Shown piece by piece: positions 1 through 11,616 of a stretch of DNA of 64,000 nucleotides. Made by a program: the position numbers and the translations under genes. The notes beneath the pieces are model-generated. The model made no database searches. It had not been told where the DNA came from and was given only the letters and a program-made list of their open reading frames with translations. The DNA is from Notospermus geniculatus (lineage: Eukaryota; Nemertea; Pilidiophora; Heteronemertea; Lineidae): assembly GCA_002633025.1 (NCBI GenBank), contig NMRB01000195.1, positions 327,151-391,150 of the forward strand. The letters run 5' to 3'. The stretch's first letter is position 1. Every line of letters begins with the position of its first letter.

Positions 1-939
1 TACCAAGATGGCGGAGGCCCGTCCAAAGTATGAATACGTTGAACACGTAGCTGTAAAATGATAGTAGTAGTTTTTATTCTGCCCCCTCGTGGCGTACGTT
101 GAACTGGCGAGATGAAAATGTCTGCCAATACATGCGAAATCATCTTTCACGAGACTTTCATCCGTCATCCAATCACATCGACTCATTGCTGTCTTACCGG
201 GCCTGTTGTTGTCAACATCCAATCATATCCGTTCTTTTTTAACTATGTACAAATAGTTGATCAACATTGTCAGTGGTCTCTGTACTTGTACCCGAGGGAT
301 AATTTCGAGGAAAAAACCGATATCAAATAGTTCACAAGTAAGCCATATGCGTACAGGTTTAATTTCTGTTTAATCACATCCCTCTGAGTACTTGGCCCGG
401 TTTAGGTAGGATATATCATGCCACTTACGGTCACTTGTACATATATTGGTAAAATTATCGACAGAAAACCGCCATAACCCAGACAGAACATATGCTAAAT
501 TGGCAAAGTCCATGGCATTTGAATTAAACATCTAATCAACAGCTTGTGTATTTGATACCGTGCAAAGTGCTTTCAGTAACACAAGACAAAATGTTGGTGA
601 ACATCATCTACACATGAATGTACATAACCTTAAGTCTTGTAAGAGTGGCAAGTGCGTTTCATTTCAAGGTGAACCCTTACCAGCACACGCTACCGTCGCC
701 AATTTCATGACTTGTTTCCTCTTCAGCTGAAATGGATATTGAACTCCTAGCAATCAGTTGATATAACGGAGGTTACGTGTTTTTGAAAAATTGCCATTTC
801 TCTCCACCATATTCATCTTTGTAATCGTATAATTAAAGCAAATATCAGCCATCTGTCGTTTTCATGCTATCGGCCCTTCTCGGAGTATAAAACCGAGTCA
901 TTTTCTCTGAAAATAATCTAACTCCGATATGACTGTGAT

Positions 940-1230
940 ATGGCAATGTCGATTGAAGCACTAAACGCACTTGAAAGGTATTTCAATACTTATCTGGTAT
1001 GTCGAGAGAGAGGGTGACTGTACATGGAATGAAATGAAAATGTTGGGGTTTGAAGACGGTTAACCATTTCTCCTCAAAAACAGGTCCTGGCAGCGTGGCC
1101 CAGGGTCTTCGGTAGATCATGGATTACACTGACCATGGTCTCAAATCAGACACCTGCAACAGCAGCATCGGACGTTCTGGTTGAGCTATGCCCGACTGAG
1201 AAACGCTCTAATGAACGATCGCCCTTCTGA
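940..1230 (+). other. Candidate two-exon mini-gene in copy A
   Basis: Low-confidence prediction. A TATAAAA box lies at 886-892. A frame starts at ATG 940-942 and runs 19 codons (it begins MAMSIEALNALERYF) to CTG followed by a consensus-like donor GTATGT at 997. A possible acceptor ends at 1083, and the same frame stays open for 48 more codons to TGA at 1228-1230, giving 67 residues. In copy B the acceptor is better (CTCCTCTTTACAG ending at 7191), but the frame stops after 18 codons. I recognise no family. A short upstream ATG at 929 is out of frame with this reading. This could be a decayed exon pair or chance; matching transcripts would decide. Confidence 0.15.
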
Positions 1231-3095
1231 CGTAATTTGTTCATGAGTGGCATCGAATTAAAATCATTTTCATTACAAAACTACATAAAAATAAAAAAGA
1301 AATGAAGATTTTCGATGGGAAAGGAGGGAAGGATAGTTTTTTAAGAGCAGGTAAATGAACTGTCGCCGAAAAAACTACAGAAGGGCCATGTTCGTAAAGG
1401 GCCAATGCACAGGAACTTTCCATGTATTTGTCCACGTTGCACACGGGTAGGACTTCCGCCCTTTACGAATATTGCCCTAATGACTTGTAGTTGAAAAAGA
1501 ACGGACGTGGAAGAAAAGTAGCGGGACATTCCGCATATAAAACTGTAAAATGAACTTCTGCTTCCTTGGCAGTGCCACATTTATACCTACAGACCAAGCC
1601 CGATAGTGCCACGTGTACCTCCAGACCAAACCCGACGCAGACCACTTTCCCAATGACATGATGTCAAGTGCATATTGGATTGCATCTCGCCATCGAATCT
1701 GGATACAATTCAACCGGTTCAATTCAAAATTGCCACCACTTCGCTCCAATGTTATATTACAATGGACAAAGGACTTGCTTCTCTTGAAGCTTTCGTATAT
1801 TTCAGACTTACATCGCCAACTGCTTGAGCGGCTTTCAGCGTCCACTTCAATGCTTTGTAAATAGCAAGGTCAAGAAAAATCTGATTACTGGTGTTAAAGC
1901 TTGGCCTCGAGTTCCATTTGGCCAGGCTGAAAGTATAAAGGAAGTCAATTGGACAATTCAATAGTCTAAGACAAGAAATTCAAACGTTCTATACTTCTGT
2001 CGATAGAAAGGGTTTCAAAGCGTCCTCGGGATGGGAGCCACGTTCACCATGGTGGGGATGGCCATACGAGTTGCCCTTGCATTTTGAAAGAAAAGTATAT
2101 GGTATATGGCCAAATCCTTTCCTAAGAGAAGATGAAAATAGAAGCCTTACCTAGAATGCACGGTTGAAACAAACCCCAACACGATCGATGTTGAGTGAAG
2201 CAAAGGGTGTTACAGAAAACGAATACTTTACAAGGATTTTTTACCCATTGAGACATTTTTTTCTGAAGCGCCCTGTAGGCCTACCAAGGGTGCATGACTA
2301 CCAGCCAAGGGAATTTTATGCCCTCACCTGTTTCGCACTTGGCATTGTTCTTTGATTTGGCAAACCCGAACAATAGAAGGATTATAGACTTTTTAATCCA
2401 TCTGCTATTGTCCGGGTAGTTATCTAACTCTGCCCTGACCTGGCCACGGGAAGGTCTGCTGGGAAGGCCAAGGAAGAATGAGCAAAAGAAAACAAGAGAT
2501 TCGGTCAGCATCGGCCTATTGAGTCGGGCAGCAGGCCTATTAAATTTCTATTGAAACAGGAGTGGCCCGCTTGGTCCGATGCCGAAGATTTTGTACGGAG
2601 TTACATAATACGGTGCGGGTAACCATTGAGGTTCAACCATGCCCAGGCCTTGGGAAAGGTTCATTTCGGCGCGTCTTCTTGGTCATACATCTCACGGAGC
2701 GTCTCTGTGGAATATACGTGAGGAAATTCAAATGCTTGGAGTACATTTACACTATTCAGACGTACTCGCGTTGATGTATGGCGTCTGTCGTTTTAGGAAA
2801 GATTTGAGACGCAAACAGGTTGGGACTCTTGATAAACATATCGAGACCGTAGACAACCGTCCTCTGGAAATGCGCCCTTCGTTGAAACAGACGATGGAAG
2901 AAGATCAACTTGTCTCTCAAGAAGAAGATGCCACGTGTGAGTAAACCTTCTCTCGCCAGTCCAGGTCCAGCATTCAGTCATTCTCTCTCAAGGAAACACC
3001 CTCTGTGGGTCAATCCACACGGCCACGTGCTACTGTTGAAGTACTCATCATTGGTCGATAACGCCGGCAAGTATATGTTCATGCTTGGACCAATA

Positions 3096-3344
3096 GACAG
3101 TTTGCGAAATTCGCGGCCGCCATTTTTTTTATCGACTTGGCCGAATTTTCGAACTTTTTCAAATATGATTCGAATATATTTTATTAGCTGCTTGCTTGCT
3201 AAAATATCTTTATGCAATTCTAGTGGCTTACTGTATGTCCTTTCGTTTTTTGAACGCCTCTGACAGTGCAAAATCTCATTGAAAAAACCCAAGCAACGGC
3301 AAAGTCACCAAAAAAGATGGCGGCCGCTAATTTCGCAAGCTGTC
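3096..3344. mobile_element. MITE private to copy A (GACAGYTTGCG termini)
   Basis: The ends form terminal inverted repeats of about 34 bp: GACAGTTTGCGAAATTCGCG on the left and the complement GACAGCTTGCGAAATTAGCG on the right. Both continue into GCCGCCAT followed by a T run. TA flanks both ends. Copy B has the unoccupied sequence CCAATAGACATACTG at 9436-9450, which confirms an insertion of about 250 bp. One extra TA remains beside the right end, so the exact duplication (TA or AT) is ambiguous. No coding capacity is seen; it is probably a Tc1/mariner-class non-autonomous element. Its terminal GACA..TGCGAAA resembles the older element directly to its right. Confidence 0.88.
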
Positions 3345-3348
3345 TATA

Positions 3349-3514
3349 GACATACTGCGAAAGTCGGCCATGACAGGTCAGAAGGGGAAAAGAAATCTGG
3401 GCCTAGCCTAGTGCATTGTACAGACGGTAAGCACAGGAGCGAACTGTACAAATGCACTGGGCCAAGGTTTGTTTACCCCTTCTGACCTGTCATGGCCGAC
3501 TTTCGCAGGATGTC
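3349..3514. mobile_element. Foldback MITE shared by both copies (copy A)
   Basis: Long inverted repeats flank a short centre: GACATACTGCGAAAGTCGGC at the left, and the complement of the right end reads GACATCCTGCGAAAGTCGGC. The arms are about 45 bp and run through CATGACAGGTCAGAAGGGG. TA flanks both ends. The same element occurs at 9442-9607, so insertion predates the duplication. It is non-coding. Confidence 0.88.
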
Positions 3515-3836
3515 TATGGGCTCTCGTCTTGCCAAGACGCTATGCCTGAGACTATGAGAGCGTTCACTATGGGCTATCCATTCTGCAAAAGGGGACGTGA
3601 GATGTGGAGGTCAACTGAAGGGGGGGGGGGGTAGTCGTTTTTAAAATGAATGTCAGACTGCTGAACCTGGACATTTTGTTATTGCCTTGCTTTTAGATTT
3701 TCGTTGCGTTGCCTTTATTGCTAATTAATTTCTTCCCAATAAAAACCCCCTAAAAACAAAAAAGCGGAATTTACTGCAAACTTAACTGTTGGTCATCAAA
3801 CTTTTCAAACACTTCTTTTTTCTTGGTGGCAAGCAA

Positions 3837-3944
3837 AAACCGACTGAGGAGTTGAGAGTCAACAAACTTGATTCTGATCTGTAAAATGAGAAACCGACTG
3901 AGGAGTTGAGCGTCAACAAACTTGATTCTTATCTGAAAAATTCT
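3837..3944. repeat. 54-bp tandem pair (copy A)
   Basis: Two adjacent units begin AAACCGACTGAGGAGTTGAG at 3837 and 3891, differing by a few bases. The same pair lies at 9926-10033 in copy B. Confidence 0.9.
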
Positions 3945-4510
3945 TTTTTTTTCATTACGACAACTAAAGACTGGTATGTTGTTGGTGCTTTCCTGTGGAT
4001 AACAGTTGATTCCGTTTAACGACAGCCTCGAACTCGACATTCGGTTTCACTTGCTTTGCGCTTGTGGAACCTCCACGGAAGGCCTGTTAACAAAACTTAA
4101 CCATCATCTGTGTAGTCTAAAACGCCATCTCACCCGCTGTTACTTTCAAGTGCGTCTGTCAGCTTGAATACACGACATTCCCCAACTTTTCCCCAAGACA
4201 TTCACCCGACAGTTCTCAAGATCTTGCAAGCGATCTCAGACCACGGTACTCATTTCGTACGGTCACGATCGTTCCTTTTTTCTTCCCCAAAGCTCTTTTC
4301 ATCTCCTGTCCAAACGCCATTCTCCTTGGCGTCAAAATTGCACGTTTTCCAAACCAATCATCCAGTAATTTAATGTTTACTTTCATCTGGTCAAGATCGT
4401 CTGCGCACAGATCAGGTCTGTAATTTTACAGAACCGTCCTGGGGACTCTGCTGCACAGATTTTCTGTAAAATCTTCTGTTATTTCTAACAGTGCGGGAGA
4501 CCAAATTGGC

Positions 4511-4694
4511 TGCACTTCTTGTTGTTATTACACTTTGTTTTCCTTTACATTTTAACGACAACAACCAATCGTGTAGAAAACATGGAACGTCCAACAGAAC
4601 GATCTGCACTTGTTGTTATTGCACTTTGTTTTCCTTTACATCTTAACGACAACAACCAATCGTGTAGAAAACAAGGAACGTCCAACGAACGATG
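4511..4694. repeat. Tandem duplication of about 92 bp
   Basis: Two adjacent units share TTTGTTTTCCTTTACAT, ACGACAACAACCAATCGTGT and GGAACGTCCAAC. The first starts at about 4511 and the second at about 4605. They lie just past the end of the copy A homology and are absent from the corresponding place after copy B. Confidence 0.88.
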
Positions 4695-6082
4695 ATGCAT
4701 AAGCCTAGATAATAAAAAAAGTTTGCCGCGTGTATGATACTATGGAACAATTTTTTGTGTTGTTTCACTATTTTCAGATGCATGATGTGTACACAACCTC
4801 TGGCTTCTGATCACCTCTGTCAGATGAATGTTTTTTCCGGGAAGCGAAAGAACCAAAAGCTGCTGAAGCAAAAGAAAGAGACGATTTTTTTCGGGATCTG
4901 TTGGCCGAAGGCGTCAAAAAGAACATCCCACAGAATTTACAATAGCATAAAAACTAGTCCTACCCTCTTTGTTTGTCACTTCAAGAAAAAAAATCATGGT
5001 GCCTTTTTTATTGGTCTGTAGAAGACCTCCTATGCATTTCTAAATATTTTAGTATCACCTATTACTTTTTTCTCTGAGGAAGTTACGTCTAGCTTTCTCA
5101 TTCGGTCTGTCAACCTGACAACTTGGTTCATCACTTATTCTTCTGAACACATTTTTTATTACGAAAAACATCGCAACAGGTCGCAAAGTGACTCAAACTA
5201 AACGTCATTTACTGATAGGCAGTGTTACATGTACGATTCACAGTCCCGTTGTTGTCGTCGTTATAGGATATGAAACATGAAACCACTCGCTTGCCTCGCC
5301 CACCCCCCGCACGGCCTTGAAATCTCATCTCAAATCTTTCATGGTGTGCTGTTGGTAACGAGCTTTAGCAATTGATAGCGAATTCTAATCGTTGAAATAC
5401 AAAACGTTTACGTTACTGCTTCTCTTGAGAGCTTAAACAAATACAACTGAAATAGTCCAGCAAAATGCAGAGGGAGTCCTCAGCGTCGATTCCGTGTTTA
5501 TTCTTTTGACTCGCTGCATGTTAATTAAGGACTTTGTTAATGATGTTTACATAAATAAATAAATGTTTACATCTATAACAGCATTTGGAAAATGGTCTGA
5601 TTTCGTTTTCACGGAGTTGGATGAGCATTGCTGGTGAGTTCACACGGAATATTTCGCTAGATTGGCGTACTTAAAAGTATGGGCTAGGATCATGCAAGTT
5701 GGCATGGACCCGAAACGTTCAGCAATCCCTTCAATGTGTGTTTACTATGGTGGAATTGAAGTCACGATTTCCATATCGTCTGCTCAATGTTTACCTATAT
5801 TTCACACTCCTCTGCAGTTAACGGGATGAAATATGAACGCTCCCATCGACTCGCCCGGCCACTCGGGAACATCTACCATATTCCCGGTGGTCAGTGCGAG
5901 CGCCGTATTCATCATTTCGACGACCCCCGCCATCTTGACATTTTACGGAGATTTTCTGCGCGCGCACTTATCTGGTAGGCAAACCTAAACACGTGATTGG
6001 TGCAAAATACGAATCTGCCTGCCAATCAAATAGTCTCGCACCAAAGAAATCCGATAGCAACCAAGATGGCGGAAAAATCTAA
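4695..6082. other. Spacer between the duplicated copies, no gene seen
   Basis: No supported gene. It contains AT-rich stretches (for example ATAAATAAATAAATG near 5551) and a CG-rich patch at 5950-5970. It ends with two nearby AAGATGGCGG motifs at about 6064 and 6088, the second being the start of copy B. Confidence 0.6.
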
Positions 6083-7909
6083 TACCAAGATGGCGGAGGT
6101 CCGTCCAAACGATGAATACCGGTACCGGTACGTTGAAAACACGCAGCTGTACAATGATAATTTTTATTTTGGCCCCTCGTGCATGGCGCAGGTGGAACCG
6201 GCGGGACGAAAATGTCTGCCAGTACATCCGAAATCAACTTTCACGAGACTTTCTTACGTCATCCAATCACATCGACTCATTCTTGTCTTACCGGGCCTGT
6301 TGTTTTCAACATCCAATCACATCCGTTCTTTTTTAACTACATGTATGTACAAATAGTTGATCAACATTGTCAGTGGTCTCTGTACTTGTACCCGAGGGAT
6401 AATTTCGAGGAAAATCCGATATCAAATGTTTCACAAGTAAGCCATATGCGTACAGGTTTAATTTCTGTTTAATCACATCCCTCTGAGTACTTGGCCCGGT
6501 TTAGGTAGGATATATCATGCCACTTACGGTCACTTGTACATACATTGGTAAAATTATCGACAGAAAACCGCCATAACCCAGACAGAACATATGCTAAATT
6601 GGCAAAGCCCATGGCATTTGAATTAAACATCTAATCAACAGCTTGTGTATTTGATACCGTGCAAAGTGCTTTCAGTAACACAAGACAAAATGTTGGTGAA
6701 CATCATCTACACATGAATGTACATAACCTTAAGTCTTGTAAGAGTGGCATGCACGTTCAAGTGCGTTTCATTTCAAGGTGAACCATTACCAGCACACGCT
6801 ACCGTCGCCAATTTCATGACTTGTTTCCTCTTCAGCTGAAATGGATATTGAACTCCTAGCAATCAGTTGATATAACGGAGGTTATACGTTTTTGAAAAAT
6901 TGCCATTTCTCTCCACCGTATTCATCTTTGTAATCGTATAATTAAAGCAAATATCAGCCATCTGTCGTTTTCATGCTATCGGCCCTTCTCAGAGTATAAA
7001 ACCGAGTCATTTTCTCTGAAAATAATCTAACTCCGATATGACTGTGATATGGCAATGTCGATTGAAGCACTAAACGCACTTGAAAGGTATTTCAATACTT
7101 ATCTGGTATGTCGAGAGAGAGGGTGACTGTACATGGAATGAAATGAAAATGTTGGGGTTTGAAGATGGTTAACCATTTCTCCTCTTTACAGGTCCTTGCA
7201 GCGTGGTCCAGGGCCTTCGGGAGATCAAGGATTAGGCTACATTCACCTTGATCTCAAATCAGACACCTCTAACAGCAGCATCGGACGTTCTGGTTGCTAT
7301 GCCTGACTGAGAAACGCTCAACAATCGCCCTTCTCAACTAATTTGTTTATTTCGTCACCTGAGTGGCGTCAAATTAAAATCATTTTCATTCCAAAACTAC
7401 AAAAAAATAAAATAAAAACGAAATGAAAATTTTAGATGGGCAAGAACGGAAAAGTAGTTTTCCCAGGACACGTAAATGAACCTTCGCCGTACATAAAGGG
7501 CCAATGCACAGGAACTTTCCATGTATTTGTCCACGGTGCACACGGGTAGGACTTCCGCCCTTTTCGAATATTGCCCTAATGACTTGTAGTTGAAAAAGAA
7601 CGGACGTGGAAGAAAAGTAGCGGGACATTCCGCATATAAAACTGTAAAATGAACTTCTGCTTCCTCGGCAGTGCCACATTTATACCTACAGACCAAGCCC
7701 GATAGTGCCACGTGTACCTCCAGACCAAACCCGACGCAGACCACTTTCCCAATGACATGATGTCAAGTGCATATTGGATTGCATCTCGCCATCGAATCTG
7801 GATACAATTCAACCGGTTCAATTCAAAATTGCCACCACTTTGCTCCAATGTTATATTACAATGGACAAAGGACTTGCTTCTCTTGAAGCTTTCGTATATT
7901 TCAGACTTA

Positions 7910-8049
7910 GGCAAGGGATACACTGAACGCGATTTACCCATCGCGCGCGATTTTCGCACGAATCTCTTTTGTTTCGGAGGCATTGCGGCATGAAATAACA
8001 AAGAAACAACGCGCGCGATGGGAAAATCGCGTTCAGTGTATCCCTAGCC
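7910..8049. mobile_element. Harbinger-type MITE with TTA target duplication
   Basis: The 140-bp insertion has 40-bp terminal inverted repeats: GGCAAGGGATACACTGAACG on the left, and the complement of the right end reads GGCTAGGGATACACTGAACG. The arms extend through CCCATCGCGCGCG. TTA flanks it at 7907-7909 and 8050-8052. Copy A has a single TTA at the same place (1808-1810), so this is a clean filled/empty pair. A 3-bp TTA duplication with GG-starting ends is characteristic of PIF/Harbinger. It is non-coding. Confidence 0.96.
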
Positions 8050-9441
8050 TTACATCGCCAACTGCTTGAGCGGCTTTCAGCGTCCACTTCAATGCTTTGT
8101 AAATAGCAAGGTCAAGAAAAATCTGATTACTGGTGTTAAAGCTTGGCCTCGAGTTCCATTTGGCCAGGCTGGAAGTATAAAGGAAGTCAATTGGACAATT
8201 CAATAGTCTAAGACAAGAAATTCAAACGTTCTATACTTCTGTCGATAGAAAGGGTTTCAAAGCTTCCTCGGGATGGGAGCCACGTTCACCATGGTGGGGA
8301 TGGCCATACGAGTTGCCCTTGCATTTTGAAAGAAAAGTATATGGTATATGGCCAAATCCTTTCCTAAGAGAAGATGAAAATAAAAGCCTTACCTAGAATG
8401 CACGGTTGAAACAAACCAACATGATCGATTTTGAGTGAAGCATCTAAAGGGTGTTACAGAAAACGAATACTTCACAAGGCTTTTTTACCCATTGAGTCTT
8501 TTTTTCTGAAGCACAGGCCCACCAAGGGTAGGCCTACATGAGTGTCCCTGCTCCCTAACTACCAGCCTACATGTAGTTCCGTTTCTGCTGGCTGAGAATA
8601 AAGTTAAATTTCCCGGGAATTTCGTGCCCTCGCTTCCCCTTCAACGTCATGTTCCTTTTGTTTGGCACTTGGCATTGTTTTTTGATTTGGCCTACCCGAA
8701 CAATAGACGGATTATAGACTTTTTAATCCATCTGCTATTGTCCGGGTAGTTATCTAACTCTGCCCTGATCTGGCCACGGGAAGGTCTGCTGGGAAGGCCA
8801 AGGAAGAATGAGCAAAAGAAAACAAGAGATTCGGTCAGCATCGGCCTATTGAGTCGGGCAGCAGGCCTATTATATTTCTATTGAAACAGGAGTGGCCCGC
8901 TTGGTCCGATGCCGAAGATTTTGTACGGAGTTACATAATACGGTGCGGGTAACCATTGAGGTTCAACCATGCCCAGGCCTTGGGAAAGGTTCATTTCGGC
9001 GCGTCTTCTTGGTCATACATCTCACGGAGCGTCTCTGTGGAATATACGTGAGGAAATTCAAATGCATGGAGTACACACTATTCAGACGTACTCGCGTTGA
9101 TTTATGGCGTCTGTCGTTTTAGGAAAAATTTGAGACGCAAACAGGTTGGGACTCTTGATTAACATATCGAGACCGTAGACAACCGTCCTCTAGAAATGCG
9201 CCCTTTCGTTGAAACAGACGATGGAAGAAGATCAACTTGTCTCTCAAGAAGAAGATGCCACGTGTGAGTAAACCTTCTCTCGCCAGTCCAGGTCCAGCAT
9301 TCAGTCTTGCTCTCAAGGAAACATCCTCTGTGGGTCCATCCACACGGTGGCCACGTGCTACTGTTGAAGTACTCATCATTTTCAATACTCATCATTGGTC
9401 AATAACGCCGGCAAGTATATATGTTCATTCTTGGACCAATA

Positions 9442-9607
9442 GACATACTGTGAAAGTCGACCATGACAGGTCAGAAGGGGAAAAGAAACCTGGGCCTAGC
9501 CTAGTGCATTGTACAGACGGTAAGCACAGGAGCGAACTGTACAAATGCACTGGGCCAAGGTTTGTTTACTCCTTCTGACCTGTCATGGCCGACGTTCGCA
9601 GGATGTC
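9442..9607. mobile_element. Foldback MITE shared by both copies (copy B)
   Basis: Counterpart of 3349-3514, with the same inverted arms. The right-hand TA has mutated (ATGTCCAT instead of ATGTCTAT), and the left flank is the undisturbed site that copy A's private MITE later occupied. Confidence 0.88.
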
Positions 9608-9925
9608 CATGGGCTCGTCTTGCCAAGACGCCATAGGCTGGAGAGTATGAGAGAGTTCACTGCAGGCTATCCATTCTGCAAAAGGGAACGTGCGATGTAG
9701 AGGTCAACTGAAGGTGGGGGTAGTCGTCTTTAAAATCAATATCAGACTGCTGAACCTGGACATTTTGTTATTGTCTTGCTTTTAGATTTTCATTGCGTTG
9801 CCTTTATTGCTAATTAATTTCTTCCCAATAAAAACCCCCTAAAAACAAAAAAGCGAAATTTACTGCAAACTTAACTGTTGGTCATCAAACTTTTCAAACA
9901 CTTCTTTTTTCTTGGTGGCAACCAA

Positions 9926-10033
9926 AAACCGACTGAGGAGTTGAGAGTCAACAAACTTGATTCTGATCTGTAAAATGAGAAACCGACTGAGGAGTTGAGC
10001 GTCAACAAACTTGATTCTTATCTGAAAAATTCT
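9926..10033. repeat. 54-bp tandem pair (copy B)
   Basis: Same two-unit repeat as 3837-3944, with units starting at 9926 and 9980. Confidence 0.9.
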
Positions 10034-10943
10034 TTTTTTTCATTACGACAACTAAAGACTGGTATGTTGTTGGTGCTTTCCTGTGGATAACAGTTGATTC
10101 CGTTTAACAAGATTCAATCGACAGCCTCGAACTCGACATTCGGTTTCACTTGCTTTGCGCTTGTGGAACATCCATTGAAGGCCTATTAACAAAGCTTAAC
10201 CATCATCTGTGTACCGGTAGTCTAAAACGCCATCCTATCTCACCCGCTGTTACTTTCAAGTGCGTCTGTCAGCTTGAATACACGACATTCTCCAACTTTT
10301 CCCCAAGACTGACATTCACCCGACAGTTCTCAAGATCTGGCAAGCGATCTCAGACCACGGTACTCATTTCGTACGGTCACGATCGTTCCTTTTTTCCTCC
10401 CCAAAGCTCTTTTCATCTCCTGTCCAAGCGCCATTCTCCTTGGCGTCAAAATTGCACGTTTTCCAAACCAATCATCCAGTAATTTAATGTTTACTTTCAT
10501 CTGGTCAAGATCGTCTGCGCTAATCAACGACATGTAATTTATGGAACGCCTTGAGCGTTTAATCACCAGCCACGTGGAGGATGAAGGGTGGTCAGAAAAA
10601 AATATCAATCTCTATATGTCCGGAAAAACAGCTGCTTCAATTTTTGCCAAGCGGCTTACGTACTCGTTGCGATTCTATATCAAAAGGGAGTTTGGCAAAG
10701 TTTTTGTTCTCCGAGGGATGATGATGATTTATCTGTAATCACCTAATCCAGAAATGATTACTTGGTCCGAAACTCAGCAGTTTTACACAACTTTTCGAGG
10801 ATTAGCATCCTTAGTTGGAGAACGGATCTCAACATGAGCAAGAAGCCATAAACAGTTCGTGATGTTTTAACACAATCGGCACTTTGAAACTGACGAATAG
10901 ATTCTTGACGATAAAGATCGACATGTCTTATTGATATTCAAAA

Positions 10944-11604
10944 TCAAATGTAATGTAAATGCAAAATGATTATACATGTAATTATTTCATCACGTGCTAT
11001 TTGGCTGTTTAGCTGCACATTACCTTCCTCACCGTCGTCATCTTCAACATCACCTCCAACATGACAGTGATTCTTGAGTTCATCATCATCTTCGTCATCT
11101 TGAGCATTACCGCTCTCGTAAATGTGGTTGTCGAGCTCATCATCATCATTGTCATCTTCAACGTTATCTCTCACAGAACAATGATTCTTGAGTTCTTCAT
11201 CGTCATTGTCATGACAGTGATTCTTGAGCTCGTCATCATCTTCGTCATCTTGAACATTACCTCTCTCGTAAATGTGGTTCTCGAGCTCCTCATCATCATT
11301 GTCCTCAACGTTATCGCTCTCTTGACAATGGTTCTCGAGCTCCTCCTCATAACTCATGACAATGGTCCTCGGGCTTGTCATCATCTTCGTCAACTTTAGC
11401 ATTACCTCTTCCATGAATATGGTTCTCGAGCTCGTCATCACTGTCATCTTCAACATTATCTTCTTCATGACAAAGATTCTGGTGCTCATCATCATCATTG
11501 TCATCTTCCTGACCAGACGAACCCACCTTCCTAAGCGTTGACAGCTCATGGTCAGGAAGAGTAATTAGATCCCTCAAAACATCAATCAATACCGAAAACA
11601 ACAA
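10944..11604 (-). pseudogene. Acidic repeat protein frame, frameshifted
   Basis: Read on the minus strand, the first frame (from about 11604) encodes an ordinary leader, then Asp/Glu-rich repeats, and stops near 11347. The repeat meaning continues in another frame down to 10944. Repeat units read like DDEDDDELKNHCH and DNVEDDNDDDELDNHIYE, with invariant E-L-x-N-H. The break maps to the unit at 11331-11364, which is 34 bp where its counterpart is 36 bp. A 2-bp deletion or a sequencing error would both explain it. No family is recognised and no full exon structure is visible. It could be a coding exon with an assembly error, a pseudogene, or a minisatellite that merely reads open. Confidence 0.4.
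11070..11514. repeat. Coding-phase minisatellite, three-part higher-order repeat
   Basis: Nine units begin at 11070, 11127, 11184, 11220, 11277, 11331, 11365, 11422 and 11476. Lengths cycle about 57-57-36, 57-54-34 and 57-54-39 bp, so a trimer of about 145-150 bp is repeated three times. Except for the 34-bp unit, lengths are multiples of three. A partial earlier unit lies at about 11020-11069. Confidence 0.88.
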
Positions 11605-11616
11605 TTAAACATCGGG

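Larger units (their letters stand above)
1..4406 (+). repeat. Copy A of a >=4.4 kb duplicated unit
   Basis: The sequence is almost identical, by eye, to 6083-10520, with scattered substitutions and short indels. The shared part ends at GATCGTCTGCGC (4395-4406 and 10509-10520). The left end is cut by the window, so full length is unknown. No long reading frame, transposase or reverse-transcriptase motif is visible in either copy, so a tandem or segmental duplication is likelier than an autonomous transposon, although a large non-autonomous element is possible. Copy A carries a private MITE at 3096-3344 and lacks the one at 7910-8049. It shares a foldback element (3349-3514) and a 54-bp tandem repeat (3837-3944) with copy B, so those predate the duplication. 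Confidence 0.93.
6083..10520 (+). repeat. Copy B of the >=4.4 kb duplicated unit
   Basis: Direct-orientation duplicate of 1-4406, offset about 6.1 kb. It carries a 140-bp MITE at 7910-8049 absent from copy A, lacks copy A's MITE at 3096-3344, and differs by indels near 8520-8660 and a 10-bp repeat-type indel near 6752. After 10520 the sequence no longer matches copy A. Open frames of up to 141 codons here are poorly conserved between copies and partly run through the MITE, so I do not call them genes. Confidence 0.93.

Noticed and set aside
3615-3633. G run, with similar C run at 15066 and G runs beside N at 42410 and 47114
   Set aside because: Homopolymers and N bases look like sequence or assembly limits rather than functional quadruplex sites.
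7397-8001. 115- and 141-codon minus frames in copy B, and the related 122-codon frame in copy A
   Set aside because: The 141-codon frame gains its first part from the MITE at 7910-8049, and the frames differ between copies; no domain is seen.
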